Origin: Nectonema munidae
Lineage: Eukaryota; Nematomorpha; Nectonematoida; Nectonematidae
Length of the DNA stretch: 64,000 nucleotides
Direction of reading: 5' to 3'
Assembly (NCBI GenBank): GCA_030549495.1
Contig: JAUIRK010000993.1
Span: forward strand, 1,037,501 to 1,101,500
A program made the position numbers and the translations under genes. Under the pieces are notes generated by a model. That model was given only the letters and a program-made list of their open reading frames with translations, was not told the DNA's origin and searched no databases. This document shows positions 58,186 to 64,000 of this stretch, one piece after another (position 1 is the first letter of the stretch; each line of letters begins with the position of its first letter).

Positions 58186-58391
58186 CCCTAGGCACATGGA
58201 GATCAGTTATTCGAAGGTGTTCTTCGAAAAGTGAGTTAGGCGTTCCAATTGGATGTAAAGAAACCACAAGACCAAATGGAGTTCAAGTTTCTCTCTGTTA
58301 TTGCTATACAGATGGTTGTAATTCTTCAATGTCTCTTAAATCAAAATTCTTGCTAGCATCACTTTCTTTAGCATTGACCCTTTTTTTTTAA
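58186..58391 (+). CDS. Ly6/uPAR (quiver/sleepless-like) protein, last exon
   Basis: This exon gives the second half of the three-finger domain and the anchor signal: LGTWRSVIRRCSSK, GVPIGCKE, SLCYCYTDGCNSS, then a hydrophobic tail (KFLLASLSLALTLFF) ending at TAA 58389-58391. The CYC-x-x-D-x-CN ending is the hallmark of the Ly6/uPAR fold. With the previous exon there are ten Cys. NSS before the tail is a plausible GPI-attachment site, so the product should sit on the outer face of the plasma membrane. The acceptor is AATTTTTAG at 58185. Its first two bases (CC) complete the A left by exon a, giving Thr. Direct joining is phase-consistent, though a small extra exon cannot be excluded. Confidence 0.85.
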
Positions 58392-58869
58392 TTATTCTTG
58401 TGATCTTTTCAGCATTCCTTTTTATATTTTTACAATTTTTATGAAAAATAGTTTGTTTTATTTTTGTAGTTTTATACATATAGAATTTTTTATTTTACCA
58501 TACCAGTTTGAGCGTTATATTATATTATTTTATCTATCTGACAAAAATATTTTCGATAAAAAAATTTTGCTTCACTTTTATTTAAGCAAGTTACATTAGT
58601 GTAGCATTTCTATTTAATAAGTAGGTGATAAATATGACATTTTTGTAAGGGTGTACCAGAAATAACAATAAATCTAGATATCCGGCTTTTGAAAAGAGCC
58701 GTATTCGAATATCTAGATTTTTTGAAGATTTTGCCCAAATAAAATTGGAACATGACACTTTGCACTCAAACGAATTTATAATTGTCCCAAAAGTGATTGA
58801 CACTTCTTTCATAATAATATTATATGTTTCAAAGCGTAAATTAGAATCAAGAAGAACTTCAAGATCATT
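58392..58869. other. 3' flank of the Ly6-like gene
   Basis: AT-rich, probably 3' UTR at first. No canonical AATAAA was found close to the stop. TATCTAGATTTTTTGAAG near 58710 and AAATCTAGATATCC near 58670 form a small palindrome. Confidence 0.4.
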
Positions 58870-59500
58870 AATTGTACGGACTGGCTTCAGCTAAGGAATG
58901 AGAATCCAAATAAAGATTCCTATTCAGATCATTTTTGCATTTATCAAAAATTAAATAACTAAACTTTTTCATATTTATATCAATGTTGTTAGGGAGAGAT
59001 TATTATTACTGTATATTACTCAAATTATCAATAACAATGTCATCATCATTAAATTAAGTTACTAGATCGATGGAGAACAGAGCAATAATCTGCTTAGATA
59101 TAAATTTTGAAATTGAAAATAATCTTTAAAATATATTAAAAATAAGAGAAGACCAACTATTGATCCATGTGGCACACCTTTTTTGCCAGTATTTTATTAG
59201 AAGCAAGATAATTAGTTTGTTGCATAAATAAATCCATTTAATTCCTAGGAATTAGCTTTATACCCAAAACTACTTAATTTTACCAACAAAAATTTAACAA
59301 CTGAGTCAAAAGCTTTCTACATTCTAAGAAAATACCCAAAATTTTGAAATAGGAAGAACAATTTGAACGACAAAAAATAGTCAGAGCTGTTTGACTAGAT
59401 ACCCCAGGTTTAAGGCAGATGATTATTATCCTTAAGTAATCTATATTTTTTAATAAAACTCCACATTCTTTTAAAAATAGCTTTTTCAAAGAAGCGTAAT
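58870..59500 (-). mobile_element. CR1/jockey-like LINE, RT fragment
   Basis: On the minus strand KKGVPHGSIVGLLLFLIYF (about 59180) matches the GVPQGSILGPLLFLIYIN block of non-LTR reverse transcriptases. The preceding stretch, with KAFDSVVKFLLVKL near 59300, is RT block A. Stops and frame shifts are many, and the YxDD block is not clear. Confidence 0.7.
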
Positions 59501-59779
59501 AAGATTATGGCACGATGATTCATGATACAATATTTATTTTCAGAGAACCTCGTTCTAACCAACTACTTGGGAGACGTAAAAAATTGTTGAATTGAAGTGT
59601 TCATTATACTGAATAAAGTACGAATCAGCCATACAATCGTCATAATTTCACACATATTCAAATTCAAAACAAAAAACTCTGTATTTTTCATTCATGTACA
59701 TTTTATTGATAAAAACAAAGAATTAAGTGATCAATTAATACTCCATTAATGAGTGAAAAAACTACTGATCTTTTTGCGG

Positions 59780-60420
59780 TATAGTGTTCCTTACGAGCAT
59801 ATGATAACAACCGACAGGTGCATAATTTCATTAATGCCCACTGATTGCCCTTCATACCAAGAAAGTGCATTTTTCAGCCTTGGAATCACACCTGATGTTG
59901 CATGAATTTCTTGTGTGCTGTCTTCAAGGTCACTTTCGATGTCGCACTGTAGTGTGGAATCACGAACGGAGGCGATAATTTCTTGATCGTTCAATCAACA
60001 TGCACCCACAATCTTGCGATATTATCCAAGTGTTCGCTTTTAACTTCAACAACAGGACGAAGATCATTAGCAATTTGTGATAAGAGGACATTATTACTCT
60101 AATCAAACTTGGCATCGATGATGTCTTCATATAGTTGCTCAAATGGGAATATGGCAGGACAGAGCGATTTTTTCCAGCACTTGTTGACAATTGGTTGCCT
60201 TATATAAACACAGGCTTCTCCGTTCACATAAATCATTTCCTTGATTTCGAGACATTTAAAAAAGTCTTGCAAGGATGTGACATCTCTGGTAACGATTTCG
60301 CAGAATAACTTCTTTATATAGCAAATCTTATGGTTAATTAATCCCAATAAAATGCAAATTTTTGGCTTTGTACAATAAAAATAAATTTTTTTGATTATAA
60401 AAATTTTCAAGAGTAACTAA
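59780..60420 (-). mobile_element. Tigger/pogo-type transposase fossil
   Basis: Minus-strand frames read KEMIYVNGEACVYIRQPIVN then KCWKKSLCP, EQLYEDIIDAKFD, and, in a second frame, NDQEIIASV and VIPRLKNALSWYE. This order (short helix, NCWKK, DEEI, paired acidic stretch, A-x-x-x-Y-x-E) is that of the C-terminal third of Tigger/jerky transposases. The DDE core upstream is barely recognisable. The element is old. Confidence 0.6.
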
Positions 60421-60857
60421 AGTTGGAAGATTATCAGATATTTGAAAAAGAATGTTGCCAGACAAAATTGAGTTAAAATCAAATATAGAAAATATATTAT
60501 CAAAGTAGTACTGCTTCCTCAAAAGCATATCGGTGACACAAAGCAAAATTGAAAGAATAAAAAATATTCAGATCCATCTACCGTACCTACGCTGGCGGCC
60601 TAGTATGTGCCCGACTGAATGCTTCGCATCCATTTTTATGGACCTACCCAGTTGCTCTAAGTTTTTCAAAAAAAAATCCTTTTTTTTATTTTATATATTT
60701 GCTTTGAAAAAGGAGTTTATACTCCGAAACTAGTTGGCAAAATCAGCAATAAAGTGTCCAGTTTTTACAATTTTTTATATTTGTTATAATTATTTCACCT
60801 CAATGGGCATATCTATCAAAGAATTCTTTAAAAATATATTTACGTTTTCATTATTGA

Positions 60858-60961
60858 CTTAGGGGTATCGCCCACCCAAAAAATCGATGTTTGTTGCATT
60901 ATTTATACTTGCCTAAAGGCTAGACTATACTTGTGTCGACTATCAAAACATTACCCCTAAG
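60858..60961. repeat. Short element with 10-bp inverted ends
   Basis: CTTAGGGGTA at the left and TACCCCTAAG at the right are perfect inverted repeats around 84 bp. No flanking duplication was identified. About 70 bases further, CCCATCAGGGTTAA at 61021 looks like a piggyBac-type end. Confidence 0.4.
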
Positions 60962-61559
60962 AGTTCCAAATAAAGTAGGTATTGTTTTAGTACTGTCTTA
61001 CTAACGCGAAAATCGCCTAGCCCATCAGGGTTAAATGAATATTTAAGTTACATGCACTGAAACACAATTTGTGAGAGTGCAGATTTTTTTAAAATATTCA
61101 AGTTCAGAAATAAGAACCAATATATTACTATATGGTTATTTGTAGGTGAAGAAAGTCTATTCATTGAGTTGGAGAACTAATCTAAGACCATATACTCAAA
61201 AGTTTCGCAAATCAACTCTTAAAATAAACAACACCACCCAATTTATTCTCTCTAAATTACCATTCCAAACTTTTGTAAATGCAAAAACATCAATAAATAA
61301 AATTTAAAAACTTTGGTACTTTTATTTTTTAAATATTTTTAAGAAATTTTATACATTTTGTATCCTGCACTCGATTAAAAACAATTCAAATTTTTAGATA
61401 GAAATTCTAACAAGTTCACAAAACATAGAAATTCACAATCCGTTTCCTGTTGTTTTTTGCTTCTTTTAAAAATGGCTAATATTTTTTACTCCTAGTGAAA
61501 TATCAACAAATAGGACCTTTTATTAATTATAAGTAACTCTTGCACACTCCAACAAAATT

Positions 61560-64000
61560 GAACACATCTCTCATTCCCACCACCCACATACTCAACCATG
61601 CTCCATAATATCTACATACGCACAAGTCTCCTCCATAACCACACCTAGCTTATCCAATAACCTTCAGGATAAACAAAAACCCTCTCTTCCTAAGTCCAAG
61701 TCATCCCTAAATAGCGAGCTTACTCTAAAAATAGATCCCCCAATTCCCTCTGACCCTAAAGCTGCCTTCCGAAAAAAAATAGTCAAAAACCTAGAAACTA
61801 ATAAGAATATAGAATAAGAAACTATTTACTTTAAATTTTCAAAACCAGAAGAGAACACTTCACAATAACGGAAGCAAATCGGAGGATTTGCCCATCCTCA
61901 AAACCCGTTTCCTACTCAGAAGCATACCCATAACCACACCACCTTCTTCTCTCTCTGCAACTATTGCTAAGGAAAACCTAAACCTAAAAAATATTGGCAC
62001 CCTTAATACATTACGCCAAACTGGTAACACAGCAACCTTCTCTTATAATGCAACCCTAATATTTTTAAACACCTGCTTAAATCTCCTATAGTCATAGTAG
62101 ACCATCACATTCTCACTCTAACCGTTGCAAAACCATTACATCTTCAATTCCAGAAATGTCTAAAACACAACTACTCAGCGAATAAATTCAAAGCTGCATC
62201 ACCCAATTAAAATTACTGCGGCAATCAAGGCCACTCTATACCAGAGTGCATTTTCAAAAATGATTCCACAAAACTCTCATGCTTCAATTGCCACAATCAA
62301 ACGCTACATCCATACTATTCAAATTCCAAATTCAAAATATCCAAAATCAACACAACCTTCTAATAAGCAAGTTCCTATGCTAAATTTTCTTCACATAAAC
62401 CTCAACCACTCTAGTGGAGCTTGGAAAAACCTATATAGCATTCTAATTTCAAACTTCTTTAATGTTATATCTATTAACGAACCATACACAAATCATAACT
62501 TTTTAACTTCTCATAAACACTACAACTATCAAAAACTATAAAAACACCATAAAAAAGAAAACAACTCACTGGCTCACGTATCTCAAAAACTCACTCTAAA
62601 CATTTCCTCTCCCACATCAATCGATAAACCGGCACTATTCCTCAATTATCATGTTTCACATTCTATCTTATCCTCCACTCCCATCAACTCATTTCCAAAA
62701 AAAGAAGAATCCCCAGAATTAAATCCCAAGAAAATTTAATACAGACTGTATTAAAAAACAAACTGAAACACATTGTCAAAACCATAAGAAAATCCCTCAC
62801 ACCCTCAAAATCATTTCCATCCATTCTGCTGGTAAAAAAGAATACAAACAGGCAATACTTCAGGCTAAAAAGAACTCATGGGTACCAGCCAGCACTCAAC
62901 AATCCATGGAACATCATCAATAGGCTAACTAAAAAGAAAAAACCTTCTATTCTCTCTGAAATAATACTTTCCTGCTCATCCGATCTTTCCCCCCGACTCG
63001 ACCTCTTCTGACCTTCCATTCCACCACACAATCTGAGAACCCTCTAAAAATATCTTTCACTCCATCCAAACCCCTACTTTTCCTTCAATCACTCTAAACG
63101 AATTAAACACAGCAGTAAATTCTCTCAAAACAAATGCCTCATCTAGATTCGACCTTATCTCACACAAACACATTAAAAAAACAATACACATTATAAAAAA
63201 CATCTACTCCTTATTTTCAATGCATGCCTTACTTACTAATATTTCCCAAATATTTGGAAAATCGGTAAAATCATACTCATTCCTAAACCCAATAAAGATT
63301 CAAGCTTCATTCAAAATTGGCGGCCAATCACTCTACTCCCATTCTAGGCAAACTTTTTGAAAAATCATTAGCAAACGTCAAGTCCACTACATCATATCCC
63401 GTAACCTCATCCATCACGCGCAATTTGCATACCTTCCTAACAAAAATACGGAAACAGCACTATCTCGTCTAAAAACCTACCTTGACTCTTCCCTTTTTAC
63501 TTAGAAAATTCCTTCTACAATTTTCCTTGAGATAGACAACGCTTTTAACTCAGCTTTGCATCCTACCATCATCACAAACCTAGCTCACAATTTCCTCCTT
63601 ACATCATCAAATTTATAGGCTCATACCTTTCAAACCGCTTTTTCATTTTCCGACATCGCGCTTCCCTTTACATCCATAAGCTAACCCTCTCGACTCCCCA
63701 AGGAAGATGTCTTTTCGATATCCTCTGGCTAGTTCTCCTAGACCTGCTTCTCGATCTAATCTACACCAACACAGATTTCTCTCAATGTTTTTCAGATTAC
63801 ATATTATTCACTTTCACACGTAACTCTCCACAAGAAAACCTCACAAAAACCTCTTCATTTCTACTAACACTACAAGAAAGAGCAAACATATATAAGATAT
63901 TCTTTAACTCCAGCAAAACCAGCCTCATTCACTTCAAACGCAAACACACAGAACATTTACACCTTCATTTAAATACTTAAAATTAAATACTTAATAATTT
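61560..64000 (+). mobile_element. R1/I/jockey-group LINE, cut by window end
   Basis: The + strand is C-rich and holds, in order: a Pro/Ser-rich ORF1-like part with zinc-knuckle remnants (CGNQGHSIPEC and CFNCHNQ, 62218-62310); the start of the endonuclease (LNFLHINLNHSSGAWKNLY and NVISINEPYTNHNF, 62378-62510); the RT N-terminal blocks WKIGKIILIPKPNKDSSFI and WRPITLLP near 63260-63340; FAYLPNKNTETALSRLKTY near 63425; and EIDNAFNSALH near 63535 (RT block A). Stops and frame changes are frequent, so it is inactive. Style and base use match the RNase H-bearing LINE at 8.6-9.9 kb. Confidence 0.85.

Overview
The window reads as nuclear DNA of an AT-rich invertebrate animal (roughly 70% A+T by eye). 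Coding exons are short and lie far apart between multi-kilobase introns with GT/AG ends. The rest is largely a dense layer of decayed LINEs, SINEs, hAT, piggyBac and Tigger-type DNA transposons and tandem repeats. The two host genes are a LIM-homeobox gene and a Ly6/quiver-type gene. An arthropod or another protostome fits best, but the species cannot be fixed from the sequence.

Host genes, both on the + strand. (1) A LIM-homeobox transcription factor of the Lhx3/Lhx4 (Drosophila Lim3) group. Its exons are LIM1 (21324-21498), LIM2 (24774-24976), homeodomain first part (29624-29752), homeodomain second part (34227-34412) and a probable last exon (37985-38205) with a poly(A) signal at 38305. 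Splice phases agree at all four junctions. The exon with the start codon was not found. (2) A GPI-anchored three-finger (Ly6/uPAR, quiver/sleepless-like) protein with exons 50897-51091 and 58186-58391, also phase-compatible. Its signal-peptide exon was not found.

Layout. 1-21 kb has no recognisable gene. It holds LINE fragments, several of which end in microsatellite tails, a hairpin piggyBac-type MITE (12.1 kb), minisatellites (11.2, 15.8 and 19.1 kb), a possible solo LTR (18.5-18.8 kb) and a pair of inverted 21-bp repeats that read as coiled-coil heptads. 21-38 kb is the Lhx3/4 gene. Its introns carry a fossil of an unclassified RNase H-fold-like gene, a ~150-bp satellite and four hAT elements, one of them nested in a tRNA-derived SINE. 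39-48 kb is repeats: hAT elements, an opposite-orientation array of the same satellite, a 2-kb DNA transposon of an unclassified family inserted in that array, SINEs, and a hAT element nested in a piggyBac-type MITE. 51-58.4 kb is the Ly6-like gene with piggyBac, LINE, SINE and Tigger-like debris in its 7-kb intron. 58.8-64 kb holds LINE and Tigger fossils and a larger R1/I/jockey-group LINE cut by the window end.

The best candidate for something undescribed is the element at 41885-43948. It encodes a transposase-like protein whose family I cannot name, has ~38-bp imperfect terminal inverted repeats, and appears to have duplicated 9-10 bp of the satellite it landed in. A fragment of the same protein family lies at 10.5 kb.
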